From Streptomyces narbonensis (GTDB lineage: Bacteria > Actinomycetota > Actinomycetes > Streptomycetales > Streptomycetaceae), in the NCBI RefSeq assembly GCF_014649015.1, contig NZ_BMSF01000008.1:248001-312000 (forward strand): a stretch of DNA of 64,000 nucleotides, in the 5' to 3' direction. This document shows, in pieces, positions 17,059 through 26,309 of this stretch (position 1 is its first letter; each line of letters begins with the position of its first letter). A program made the translations under genes and the position numbers. Under the pieces are notes generated by a model. It saw nothing but the letters and a program-made list of their open reading frames with translations. It was not told the origin of the DNA and searched no databases.

Positions 17059-17979
17059 ATGAAGGTTCTGCTGGCAGGAGCGAGCGGCGCACTGGGCCGG
17101 AGCGCCACCCGGCAGCTGACCGCTGCCGGACACGAGGTCGCAGGGCTCGGGCGGGGCGCCACGAACACGTTGCGCGCCGACCTCCTGGACGCCGATGCGG
17201 TTCTGAGGGCCGTGCACGGGCTCGCCTTCGACGCCGTCGTCCACGCCGCGACCGCGTTCAAGGGCGAGTCGATGGCACGTCACCAGCACATGGTGCCGAC
17301 CAACGCCCTACGGACGCGCGGCACCGAGAACCTGCTCGCCGCCGCCCGCGCGACCGGTGCCCGCCGGTTCGTGGTCGAGTCGATGATGTTCGGCTACGGA
17401 TACGGGGACCACGGCACCGGCCTCATCACCGAGGAGAGCACCCCCTTCGGCCCGCGCGGCACCAACGCCTGGCTGGAGCGCCACGTCGGCGCCATGCGCG
17501 CCAAGGAGCTCTTGGCGTTCACCACGGAGGGACTGGAGGCGATCAGCCTGCGCTTCGGCTTCTTCTACGGCGCGGGGGTCACCAACACCGACGTGCTCCC
17601 CCTCCTGCGCAAGCGCTCCCTGCCCGTGGTCGCCGACCACGGGCGCGCCCTCTCCTGGGTGGACGTCGACGACGCGGCACGGGCGGTCGTCCTCGCCGTC
17701 GAGACCGGCACCCCGGGCCAGGCCTACAACATCGCCGACCGCACCCCGCTCCCCTTCGGCCGACACGTCCAGGAGGTCGCCGCGGCCTTCGGCGCCCCCA
17801 AGCCCCTGCGGGTCCCCCTCTGGCTGCTGAAGCCGGCTCCCCTGGCCCACACGGGCATGACCTCCCAGCTGCGCCTGGACGCGAGCAAGGCCGAACGGGA
17901 ACTGGGCTGGTCGCCCACCCACGACGACAGCCTGGCAGGAGTACGGTCCCTCGCCTCCGCCCGCCCCGCGGCCGTCTGA
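17059..17979 (+). CDS. NAD-dependent epimerase/dehydratase family protein
   Basis: 306 residues. The nucleotide-binding G-x-x-G-x-x-G is GASGALG at residues 7-13. The extended-SDR pattern is otherwise recognisable (FDAVVHAATAF, SWVDVDDAARAVVLA, AYNIADRTPLPF) but the usual Y-x-x-x-K is not clear, so it may be an atypical member. ATG 17059 has GGGAGGAG at 17044-17051. Monocistronic. Substrate unknown. Confidence 0.87.
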   Translation: MKVLLAGASGALGRSATRQLTAAGHEVAGLGRGATNTLRADLLDADAVLRAVHGLAFDAVVHAATAFKGESMARHQHMVPTNALRTRGTENLLAAARATGARRFVVESMMFGYGYGDHGTGLITEESTPFGPRGTNAWLERHVGAMRAKELLAFTTEGLEAISLRFGFFYGAGVTNTDVLPLLRKRSLPVVADHGRALSWVDVDDAARAVVLAVETGTPGQAYNIADRTPLPFGRHVQEVAAAFGAPKPLRVPLWLLKPAPLAHTGMTSQLRLDASKAERELGWSPTHDDSLAGVRSLASARPAAV

Positions 17980-18007
17980 GGCGAGCACCCCGCCCCGCTC
18001 ACCGGCC

Positions 18008-18080
18008 TCATCCGGCGACGGCGCGGGTCCGGCGGCGGTAGTAGACGATCGCGAGCGCGATGGTGATCGGTCCCCCAGTA
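18008..18080 (-). pseudogene. Possible remnant of a membrane-protein C-terminus
   Basis: On the minus strand, downstream of dnaB, the frame ending at 18008 reads GPITIALAIVYYRRRTRAVAG, a hydrophobic stretch closed by a basic tail as in the last helix of a small membrane protein. No start codon is available between it and the dnaB stop, and the residues before it look like random sequence. It may be a decayed gene fragment or chance. Confidence 0.25.
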
Positions 18081-18221
18081 GGGCGGCAGGCCGCGCTACT
18101 GGATCTGCCCCCTCTCGAAGTGCAGGGCAAAGGGAAGCCGCCCCAGACACGACGGCAGCAGAAGCAGCGGAAGCGCGGAGGCACGACAGCGGCGGACGCC
18201 CAGGTGGCCCCCGCCCTCCGG

Positions 18222-19703
<1,482 letters not shown>

Positions 19704-20127
19704 CAAGCCACCTCCTCCCGTCCGCTCCGCGGACTTCGCCGTGCCACTCTTTCTTACGCCACGGCCTTGATCAAAGAGTGGCTTTGCGACCGCTGCTGGC
19801 GCGTCGGGCGCCGGACCACGGTAGGCCCGCGAGGAGCGTCAGCCAATCTGGTTATCCACAGGGCCTGTGGGTGAACGGCCAGATGCTGTGGAGAACTCCC
19901 CGGATCCTGTGCACGGAGCGGGGGACAGCCATGTGGACAAACTCATAACACCCCCATGCCCACCCATTTGACCTGCAGTTTTTCCATCCACGGCCTGTGG
20001 GGGAGAAAAACTTCTCCACCCAGGCCAAGATCAGAACAAACGGCCCACACCCGAAGCCCCGCACCATCACAAAGTAATGGTCTATCAAGCATTGCGTCTC
20101 TTACCTGTGGAAGATTAGATTGACCGC
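19704..20127. promoter_or_regulatory. dnaB-MATE divergent intergenic region with two DnaA boxes
   Basis: A 424-bp gap between divergent genes. A perfect TTATCCACA lies at 19852-19860 (plus strand) and a perfect TTGTCCACA at 19932-19940 (minus strand), with looser matches between. Several short inverted repeats (for example GGAGAA-AAAC-TTCTCC) lie near 20000. The region is more AT-rich than its surroundings. It must hold the promoters of dnaB and of the MATE gene. Confidence 0.7.
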
Positions 20128-21465
20128 ATGACCCAGGCCCCCGCGACCTCCAAGGCCGTCCGCCGACAGCACGACCGCGAGATCGTCTCCCTCGCCCTGC
20201 CGGCCTTCGGTGCTCTCGTCGCCGAGCCGCTCTTCCTCATGGTCGACAGCGCCATCGTCGGCCACCTCGGCACCCCCCAACTCGCGGGTCTCGCGATCGC
20301 CGCCGCCCTGCTGTCCACCGCCGTCAGCGTCTTCGTCTTCCTCGCCTACGCAACCACGGCGGCCGTCGCCCGACGCGTCGGCGCGGGCGACATCCAGGCC
20401 GCCATCCGCCAGGGCATGGACGGCATCTGGCTCGCCCTCCTCCTCGGCGCCGCCGTCGTCGCTCTGACCCTGCCCACGGCGCCCTGGCTCATCGATCTCT
20501 TCGGCGCCTCCGACACGGCCGCCCCCTATGCCGTGACCTATCTCCGGATCTCCAGCCTCGGCATCCCCGCCATGCTCGTGGTCCTCGCCGCCACCGGTGT
20601 CCTGCGGGGCCTCCAGGACACCCGTACACCGCTCTACGTGGCCATCGGGGGCTTCGCCGTGAACGGGGCGCTGAATCTCGGACTGGTCTACGGCGCCGGC
20701 CTCGGGATCGCCGGCTCGGCCTGGGGCACGGTCATCGCCCAGTGCGGCATGGCCGTCGCCTACCTCATCGTGGTCGTACGAGGTGCCCGGCGCCACGGCG
20801 CCTCCCTGCGCCCCGACGCCGCCGGCATCCGCGCCTCCGCCCAGGCCGGCGTCCCGCTTCTGGTCCGTACGCTCTCGCTCCGTGCCGTCCTGATGATCGC
20901 CACCGCCGTCGCGGCCCGGATGGGTGATGCCGAGGTCGCCGCCCACCAGATCATCCTGTCCCTCTGGAGCCTCATGGCCTTCGCGCTCGATGCGATCGCC
21001 ATCGCGGGCCAGGCCATCATCGGCCGCTATCTCGGCGCGAACGACGCCGAGGGGGCACGCCAGGTCTGCCGCCGTATGGTCCAGTGGGGCGTGGCCTCGG
21101 GAGTGGTGCTCGGCGCACTCCTCATCGTCGCCCGCCCCCTGTTCGTCCCGCTCTTCACGAGCGACACCACCGTCCAGGACACCCTGCTCCCCGCCCTCCT
21201 GGTGGTCGCGCTGTCCCAGCCGATCTCGGGTGTCGTCTTCGTCCTCGACGGTGTCCTCATGGGTGCGGGCGACGGACCCTATCTGGCCTGGGCCATGCTG
21301 CTGACCCTCGCGGTCTTCGCTCCGGTCGCCCTGCTCGTCCCGGTGCTCGGTGGCGGGCTGACCGCCCTCTGGTGGGCGATGACCTTGATGATGACGGTCC
21401 GGATGGTCACGCTCTGGCTGCGCTCGCGCTCCGGCCGCTGGATCGTCACGGGCGCCACGCGCTGA
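20128..21465 (+). CDS. MATE-family efflux transporter
   Basis: 445 residues with about twelve membrane segments in two similar halves, beginning with the MATE-typical IVSLALPAFGALVAEPLFLM. Such carriers export cationic drugs or metabolites with H+ or Na+ exchange; homologues are also called DinF-like. ATG 20128 lacks a recognisable ribosome-binding site. It ends 3 bp before a parS site and a strong terminator, and converges with rplI. Confidence 0.93.
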   Translation: MTQAPATSKAVRRQHDREIVSLALPAFGALVAEPLFLMVDSAIVGHLGTPQLAGLAIAAALLSTAVSVFVFLAYATTAAVARRVGAGDIQAAIRQGMDGIWLALLLGAAVVALTLPTAPWLIDLFGASDTAAPYAVTYLRISSLGIPAMLVVLAATGVLRGLQDTRTPLYVAIGGFAVNGALNLGLVYGAGLGIAGSAWGTVIAQCGMAVAYLIVVVRGARRHGASLRPDAAGIRASAQAGVPLLVRTLSLRAVLMIATAVAARMGDAEVAAHQIILSLWSLMAFALDAIAIAGQAIIGRYLGANDAEGARQVCRRMVQWGVASGVVLGALLIVARPLFVPLFTSDTTVQDTLLPALLVVALSQPISGVVFVLDGVLMGAGDGPYLAWAMLLTLAVFAPVALLVPVLGGGLTALWWAMTLMMTVRMVTLWLRSRSGRWIVTGATR

Positions 21466-21467
21466 GC

Positions 21468-21481
21468 GTTTCACGTGAAAC
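21468..21481. promoter_or_regulatory. parS site
   Basis: Perfect GTTTCACGTGAAAC two bases after the MATE stop codon and directly before the terminator hairpin. Confidence 0.95.
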
Positions 21482-21486
21482 AGCGG

Positions 21487-21516
21487 AAGGGCCGCACCCC
21501 TCGGGGTGCGGCCCTT
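21487..21516. terminator. Bidirectional terminator between MATE gene and rplI
   Basis: AAGGGCCGCACCCC (21487-21500) and its exact complement (21503-21516) flank a 2-nt loop; flanked by T/C-rich sequence on the plus side and A/G-rich on the other. Confidence 0.9.
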
Positions 21517-21550
21517 CTTCACTGCTGAGCGCAGACTGCCAAGGGCAGCG

Positions 21551-21997
21551 TTACGCGGCGACGATCTCGACGCCGAGCTTCGCGGCGACATCGGCGTGCA
21601 GACGCACGGACACCTGGTGCGAGCCCAGGGTCTTGATCGGCGAACCGAGCTCGACGCGACGCTTGTCGACGTCGGGGCCACCCGCGGACTTGATCGCCGA
21701 GGCGATGTCGGCCGGGGTCACGGAGCCGAAGAGACGGCCGGCGTCGCCGGAGCGAACGGCCAGGCGCACCTTCGTGCCCTCGAGCTGGGCCTTGATCTCG
21801 TTGGCCTGCTCGATGGTCGCGATCTCGTGGATCTTGCGGGCGCGGCGGATCTGCGCCACGTCCTTCTCGCCACCCTTGGTCCAGCGGATCGCGAAACCAC
21901 GCGGGACCAGGTAGTTGCGAGCGTAGCCGTCCTTGACGTCGACGACATCGCCGGCGGCGCCGAGGCCAGAGACCTCGTGGGTCAGGATGATCTTCAT
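21551..21997 (-). CDS. rplI: 50S ribosomal protein L9
   Basis: 148 residues, full length for L9, starting MKIILTHEVSGLGAAGDVV. L9 binds 23S rRNA at the base of the L1 stalk and limits frameshifting. Last gene of the rpsF-ssb-rpsR-rplI operon, 18 bp after rpsR; GGAAAGGG precedes the ATG. Confidence 0.99.
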   Translation of the reverse strand: MKIILTHEVSGLGAAGDVVDVKDGYARNYLVPRGFAIRWTKGGEKDVAQIRRARKIHEIATIEQANEIKAQLEGTKVRLAVRSGDAGRLFGSVTPADIASAIKSAGGPDVDKRRVELGSPIKTLGSHQVSVRLHADVAAKLGVEIVAA

Positions 21998-22015
21998 TTT
22001 TCGGTCACCCTTTCC

Positions 22016-22252
22016 TTATCGCGCGGTGGACGTGTAGGGCAGCAGCGCCATCTCACGGCTGTTCTTGACGGCCGTGGCGACGTCACGCTGGTGCTGCGTG
22101 CAGTTGCCGGTGACGCGGCGGGCACGGATCTTGCCGCGGTCGGAAATGAACTTCCGCAGCATGTTCGTGTCCTTGTAGTCCACGTACGCGGTCTTGTCCT
22201 TGCAGAACGCGCAGACCTTCTTCTTAGGCTTGCGCACAGGCGGCTTCGCCAT
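22016..22252 (-). CDS. rpsR: 30S ribosomal protein S18 (zinc-ribbon form)
   Basis: 78 residues. Carries C14-x2-C17 and C51-x2-H54, the ligand set of the zinc-binding form of S18. Streptomycetes also have a zinc-free paralogue elsewhere, made under zinc starvation; this one is the housekeeping copy by context. AGGAGA lies 7 nt before the ATG. S18 sits with S6 on the platform of the small subunit. Confidence 0.98.
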   Translation of the reverse strand: MAKPPVRKPKKKVCAFCKDKTAYVDYKDTNMLRKFISDRGKIRARRVTGNCTQHQRDVATAVKNSREMALLPYTSTAR

Positions 22253-22310
22253 GGTGTTTCTCCTGTGTGATCAAGAAGTGGGGATACGAGCTGCTTCGAG
22301 GGCGCGTGCC

Positions 22311-22901
22311 CTAGAAGGGAGGCTCGTCCGAGTAGCCGCCGCCGGAGTTCCCACCCCAGCCGCCGCCTCCGCCGCCCTGCTGGCCGCCGGAACCGCCGGA
22401 AGGAGCGCCGGTCGCCCACGGGTCGTCGGCGGGAGCACCGCCACCGCCCTGCGGGGCACCGCCGCCGGAGTTTCCACCCCAGCTGCCGCCGCCCTGCTGC
22501 TGGCCACCGCCGCCGTAGCCGCCCTGACCACCGCGACCAGTGGTCTTGGTGACCTTGGCCGTGGCGTTCTTGAGGCTGGGGCCGACTTCCTCGACATCCA
22601 GCTCGTAGACCGTGCGCTTGACGCCCTCACGGTCCTCGTAGGACCGCTGCTTCAGCCGACCCTGCACGACGACGCGCATGCCTCGCTGAAGCGACTCGGC
22701 GACGTTCTCCGCCGCCTGACGCCAGACCGAGCACGTGAGGAAGAGGCTCTCGCCGTCCTTCCACTCGTTGGTCTGACGGTCGAAGGTGCGGGGGGTGGAC
22801 GCGATACGGAACTTCGCGACCGCCGCACCGGACGGGGTGAAGCGCAGCTCGGGGTCGTCGACAAGATTGCCGACGACCGTGATGACGGTCTCGCCTGCCA
22901 T
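22311..22901 (-). CDS. ssb: Single-stranded DNA-binding protein SSB
   Basis: 196 residues: OB fold over the first 110 or so (MAGETVITVVGNLVDDPELR), a long Gly/Gln-rich flexible linker, and the acidic protein-interaction tip ending DEPPF. Binds single-stranded DNA at the fork and recruits partners by the tip. Second gene of the rpsF operon. ATG 22901 preceded by GAGAGG. Confidence 0.98.
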   Translation of the reverse strand: MAGETVITVVGNLVDDPELRFTPSGAAVAKFRIASTPRTFDRQTNEWKDGESLFLTCSVWRQAAENVAESLQRGMRVVVQGRLKQRSYEDREGVKRTVYELDVEEVGPSLKNATAKVTKTTGRGGQGGYGGGGQQQGGGSWGGNSGGGAPQGGGGAPADDPWATGAPSGGSGGQQGGGGGGWGGNSGGGYSDEPPF

Positions 22902-22974
22902 GGGGGAACCTCTCGGCGGGATTGCTTCTGGCTGCTTGTAGCTACTCGAACCCGATGACCTCTGAGCTAGAAGC

Positions 22975-23265
22975 TCAGTGGGTCTCGGGGCGGAGGACCT
23001 TGGTCCGGAGGACCGACTCGTTCAGGTTCATCTGGCGGTCGAGCTCCTTGACGACCGCAGGCTCGGCCTGCAGGTCGATGACCGAGTAGATGCCCTCGGG
23101 CTTCTTCTTGATCTCGTACGAGAGACGACGACGGCCCCAGGTGTCGACCTTCTCGACCTTTCCGTTGCCCTCACGGACGACGGAGAGGAAGTTCTCGATC
23201 AGGGGGGCGACAGCGCGCTCCTCCAGATCGGGGTCGAGGATGACCATCACCTCGTAGTGACGCAT
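22975..23265 (-). CDS. rpsF: 30S ribosomal protein S6
   Basis: 96 residues from ATG 23265 (MRHYEVMVILDPDLEER). The start is fixed by the near-perfect AAAGGAGGTG about 9 nt upstream; the frame runs much further upstream but does not look coding there. S6 pairs with S18 on the small subunit. First gene of the operon. Confidence 0.99.
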   Translation of the reverse strand: MRHYEVMVILDPDLEERAVAPLIENFLSVVREGNGKVEKVDTWGRRRLSYEIKKKPEGIYSVIDLQAEPAVVKELDRQMNLNESVLRTKVLRPETH

Positions 23266-23500
23266 GTGGAACCCACCTCCTTTGGACTCAGCGGCCACGG
23301 TCGTTCCGTGGCAGGAGGGTCGTGATGCGTAAGCAACGGTATCGGCCGCCACTGACAATCCCCCTCGACGAACGAGGGGCACCGTCGGGATCCAGGACGG
23401 ACCTGGGCAGACACCGGTGCAGATCGTACAGAGTACCCGCACATCTGCCTGCGGTTGAAATTCACCGGTGAGGGGACGCAATCTGTACACATCGGATGTC

Positions 23501-23522
23501 GGCGGCGCTAAGATGCGCCGCC
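23501..23522. promoter_or_regulatory. Inverted repeat around a -10-like TAAGAT
   Basis: GGCGGCGC (23501-23508) and GCGCCGCC (23515-23522) are exact complements enclosing TAAGAT, a good -10 hexamer; TGTACA at 23484-23489 could serve as -35 with 19 nt spacing. It lies 30-50 bp before the small membrane protein at 23551, so a repressor bound here would cover its promoter. Confidence 0.45.
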
Positions 23523-23550
23523 GTCCGGCAGGCACGCCAGGAGGTGCCCC

Positions 23551-23868
23551 ATGGCACAGGCAATGCGACCCGACCCCGGCCACTCCCTCTTCGCGACCGA
23601 CGGCAAGCCCCACCCCCTCCAGGACACGCTGCTCGGCGTGACGCTGGTGCTGGGAATCCTCTCCTTCGTCACCGCGCAGTTCTACGACCTCCACCTGTTG
23701 AGTTCCTGGTCGGGGCTGATCGGCATCCTGACCGGGGCCTACGGACAGTTCATCTCCGTGACGACCCGCGAGCGCTTCGCGCTGGTCGTCGGACTCGGCC
23801 TGGCAGGGGTCGGCTTCTACCTCGGCATGGCGCACGGCGGTCTCTTCGGAGGCGTCATCAGCGGCTGA
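23551..23868 (+). CDS. Small hypothetical membrane protein
   Basis: 105 residues with about three membrane segments from residue 26 on and a polar N-terminus. ATG 23551 has AGGAGG 8 nt upstream, a strong ribosome-binding site. Not recognised beyond conserved streptomycete membrane protein. Divergent from rpsF; followed by about 190 bp holding short imperfect copies of CACGTCCGGCGGCAC at 23892 and 23939. Confidence 0.8.
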   Translation: MAQAMRPDPGHSLFATDGKPHPLQDTLLGVTLVLGILSFVTAQFYDLHLLSSWSGLIGILTGAYGQFISVTTRERFALVVGLGLAGVGFYLGMAHGGLFGGVISG

Positions 23869-24061
23869 GCCCGACGGGCACAGGCTCGCGACACGTCCGG
23901 CGGCACATCGGCCGACACGCACGGCGGCATGGCGACCGGCACGTCCGGCGGCACGTCAGGGCCCACACGCCCATTCGGGGCGCTCCCCGGTCACAGTAGG
24001 CTTCGGCGCGAGAGCCGGAGCCCCTGACCGATGGGGACACACCTGCCGAGGAGCGCCCCGC

Positions 24062-25180
24062 ATGAGCCTGACCCTGAGGACCATCAGCCGTGAGCAGCAT
24101 CTGGGATTCATCCAGAGCCAGCCCGCTGCGAGCCACTGCCAGGTCCCGGCGTGGGCTGATGTGAAGACCGAGTGGCGCTCGGAGAACCTCGGTTGGTTCG
24201 ACAAGAACGGCGAGCTCGTCGGCGTCGGCCTGGTGCTCTACCGTCAGCTCCCGAAGATCAAGCGCTACCTGGCCTATCTGCCCGAGGGCCCGGTCATCAA
24301 CTGGCACGCGCCGAACCTCGACGACTGGCTGCAGCCGATGCTGGCGCACCTCAAGCAGCAGGGCGCGTTCTCGGTGAAGATGGGCCCGCCGGTCGTCATC
24401 CGCCGCTGGGACGCCGCCGCCATCAAGTCCGGCATCCAGGACCCGGACGTCAAGCGCCTCAAGGACGTCGAGGCCACCCACATCGAGCCGCGCGCCTTCG
24501 AGGTCGCCGACCGGCTGCGGAAGATGGGCTGGCAGCAGGCCGAGGACGGCGGCGCCGGCTTCGGCGACGTCCAGCCCCGCTACGTCTTCCAGGTCCCGCT
24601 CGCGAACCGCTCGCTCGACGACGTCCTCAAGGGCTTCAACCAGCTGTGGCGCCGCAACATCAAGAAGGCCGAGAAGGCAGGCGTCGAGGTCGTCCAGGGC
24701 GGCTACGAGGACCTGGCCGAGTGGCAGCGGCTCTACGAGATCACGGCTGTCCGTGACCACTTCCGGCCGCGCCCGCTCTCGTACTTCCAGCGCATGTGGA
24801 CCGTCCTCAACAACGAGGACCCCAACCGCATGAGGCTCTACTTCGCGCGCCACAACGGCGTGAACCTGTCGGCCGCGACCATGCTCGTCGTCGGCGGCCA
24901 CGTCTGGTACTCCTACGGCGCCTCCGACAACATCGGCCGCGAGGTCCGGCCCTCGAACGCGATGCAGTGGCGGATGCTGCGCGACGCCTACGCGATGGGC
25001 GCGACCGTCTACGACCTGCGCGGCATCTCCGACTCGCTCGACGAGACCGACCACCTCTTCGGCCTCATCCAGTTCAAGGTGGGCACGGGCGGCGAGGCCG
25101 TCGAGTACGTCGGCGAGTGGGACTTCCCGCTGAACAAGCTGCTGCACAAGGCGCTCGACATCTACATGTCCCGCCGCTGA
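24062..25180 (+). CDS. femX: FemX-type peptidoglycan interpeptide-bridge glycyltransferase
   Basis: 372 residues forming the FemABX double-GNAT fold: QVPAWADVKTEW near the start, RRNIKKAEKAGVEV (the coiled linker region) and YDLRGISDSLDETDHLFGLIQFK near the end. In S. coelicolor the gene at this place, femX, adds the single glycine to the LL-diaminopimelate side chain of peptidoglycan precursors using Gly-tRNA. The neighbouring alanine-racemase-like and PBP genes fit cell-wall assembly. ATG 24062 follows GGAGCGCCCCGC. Confidence 0.93.
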   Translation: MSLTLRTISREQHLGFIQSQPAASHCQVPAWADVKTEWRSENLGWFDKNGELVGVGLVLYRQLPKIKRYLAYLPEGPVINWHAPNLDDWLQPMLAHLKQQGAFSVKMGPPVVIRRWDAAAIKSGIQDPDVKRLKDVEATHIEPRAFEVADRLRKMGWQQAEDGGAGFGDVQPRYVFQVPLANRSLDDVLKGFNQLWRRNIKKAEKAGVEVVQGGYEDLAEWQRLYEITAVRDHFRPRPLSYFQRMWTVLNNEDPNRMRLYFARHNGVNLSAATMLVVGGHVWYSYGASDNIGREVRPSNAMQWRMLRDAYAMGATVYDLRGISDSLDETDHLFGLIQFKVGTGGEAVEYVGEWDFPLNKLLHKALDIYMSRR

Positions 25181-25184
25181 ACCG

Positions 25185-25200
25185 CGTCGCTTCGGCGACG
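25185..25200. terminator. Small UUCG hairpin after femX
   Basis: CGTCGC-TTCG-GCGACG, six perfect pairs with a stable UUCG tetraloop, 5 bp after the femX stop. It may attenuate rather than stop transcription into the next gene. Confidence 0.45.
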
Positions 25201-25262
25201 GTTCCGTAGTCTCGTACATATCTTTGATACACCGCTGCCACCAGAAAGGTTCCGGGCCGGCC

Positions 25263-26294
25263 ATGGCGCTCTCCCTCTACGTCGACACCGCTCGCTGGCG
25301 CGCGCACCAGAAGACCGTCATCGACCAGTTCCCCGGTCTGATCCCGGTCTGCAAGGGCAACGGCTACGGCTTCGGGCACGAGCGCCTGGCCGACGAGGCC
25401 GCCCGGTTCGGCGCCGACATGCTCGCGGTCGGCACCACCTACGAAGCCGCCCGGATCAAGGACTGGTTCAGCGGCGACCTGCTGGTCCTCACCCCCTTCC
25501 GCCGGGGTGAGGAACCGGTTCCGCTGCCCGACCGGGTCATCCGCTCCGTGTCCTCCGTGGACGGCGTCCACGCCCTCGTGGGCGCCCGGGTCGTCATCGA
25601 GTGCATGAGCTCGATGAAGCGGCACGGCGTCCACGAGAACGAGCTCCAGCAGCTCCACGCCGCCATCGAGGACGTACGGCTCGAGGGCTTCGCCCTCCAC
25701 CTCCCGCTGGACCGCCCGGACGGCACCGACGCGGTCGAGGAGGTCATCGCCTGGATGGACCGGCTGCGTGCCGCCCGCCTGCCGCTGCACACCATGTTCG
25801 TGAGCCACCTGCGCGCCGAGGAACAGGCCCGGCTCCAGCAGCAGTTCCCGCAGACCCGCTTCCGCGCGCGCATCGGCACCCGGCTGTGGCTGGGCGACCA
25901 CGAGGCCACGGAGTACCGGGGCGCCGTCCTCGACGTGACCCGCGTCGCCAAGGGCGACCGCTTCGGATACCGCCAGCAGAAGGCCGCTTCGGACGGCTGG
26001 CTGGTCGTCGTCGCCGGCGGCACCTCGCACGGCGTGGGCCTGGAGGCCCCCAAGGCGATGCACGGCGTCATGCCGCGTGCCAAGGGCGTCGCACGGGCCG
26101 GTCTGGCCACGGTCAACCGGAACCTGTCGCCCTTCGTCTGGGCGGGCAAGCAGCGCTGGTTCGCCGAGCCGCCGCACATGCAGGTGTCGATCCTGTTCGT
26201 CCCCGCGGACGCCCAGGAGCCCCGCGTCGGCGACGAGCTGGTGGCGCACCTGCGCCACACCACGACGCAGTTCGACCGGCTCGTGGAGCGCTGA
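25263..26294 (+). CDS. Alanine-racemase-like PLP protein
   Basis: 343 residues from ATG 25263. The PLP lysine is K31 in PVCKGNGYGFG, the counterpart of the VVKANAYGHG motif of alanine racemase, and KGDRFGYRQQ near residue 235 corresponds to the catalytic-tyrosine block at the start of the C-terminal domain. The rest is divergent, so it may act on another amino acid. It lies 80 bp after femX and is probably co-transcribed; together they suggest peptidoglycan amino-acid supply. Confidence 0.8.
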   Translation: MALSLYVDTARWRAHQKTVIDQFPGLIPVCKGNGYGFGHERLADEAARFGADMLAVGTTYEAARIKDWFSGDLLVLTPFRRGEEPVPLPDRVIRSVSSVDGVHALVGARVVIECMSSMKRHGVHENELQQLHAAIEDVRLEGFALHLPLDRPDGTDAVEEVIAWMDRLRAARLPLHTMFVSHLRAEEQARLQQQFPQTRFRARIGTRLWLGDHEATEYRGAVLDVTRVAKGDRFGYRQQKAASDGWLVVVAGGTSHGVGLEAPKAMHGVMPRAKGVARAGLATVNRNLSPFVWAGKQRWFAEPPHMQVSILFVPADAQEPRVGDELVAHLRHTTTQFDRLVER

Positions 26295-26309
26295 GCCGGT
26301 CGAGCACGT

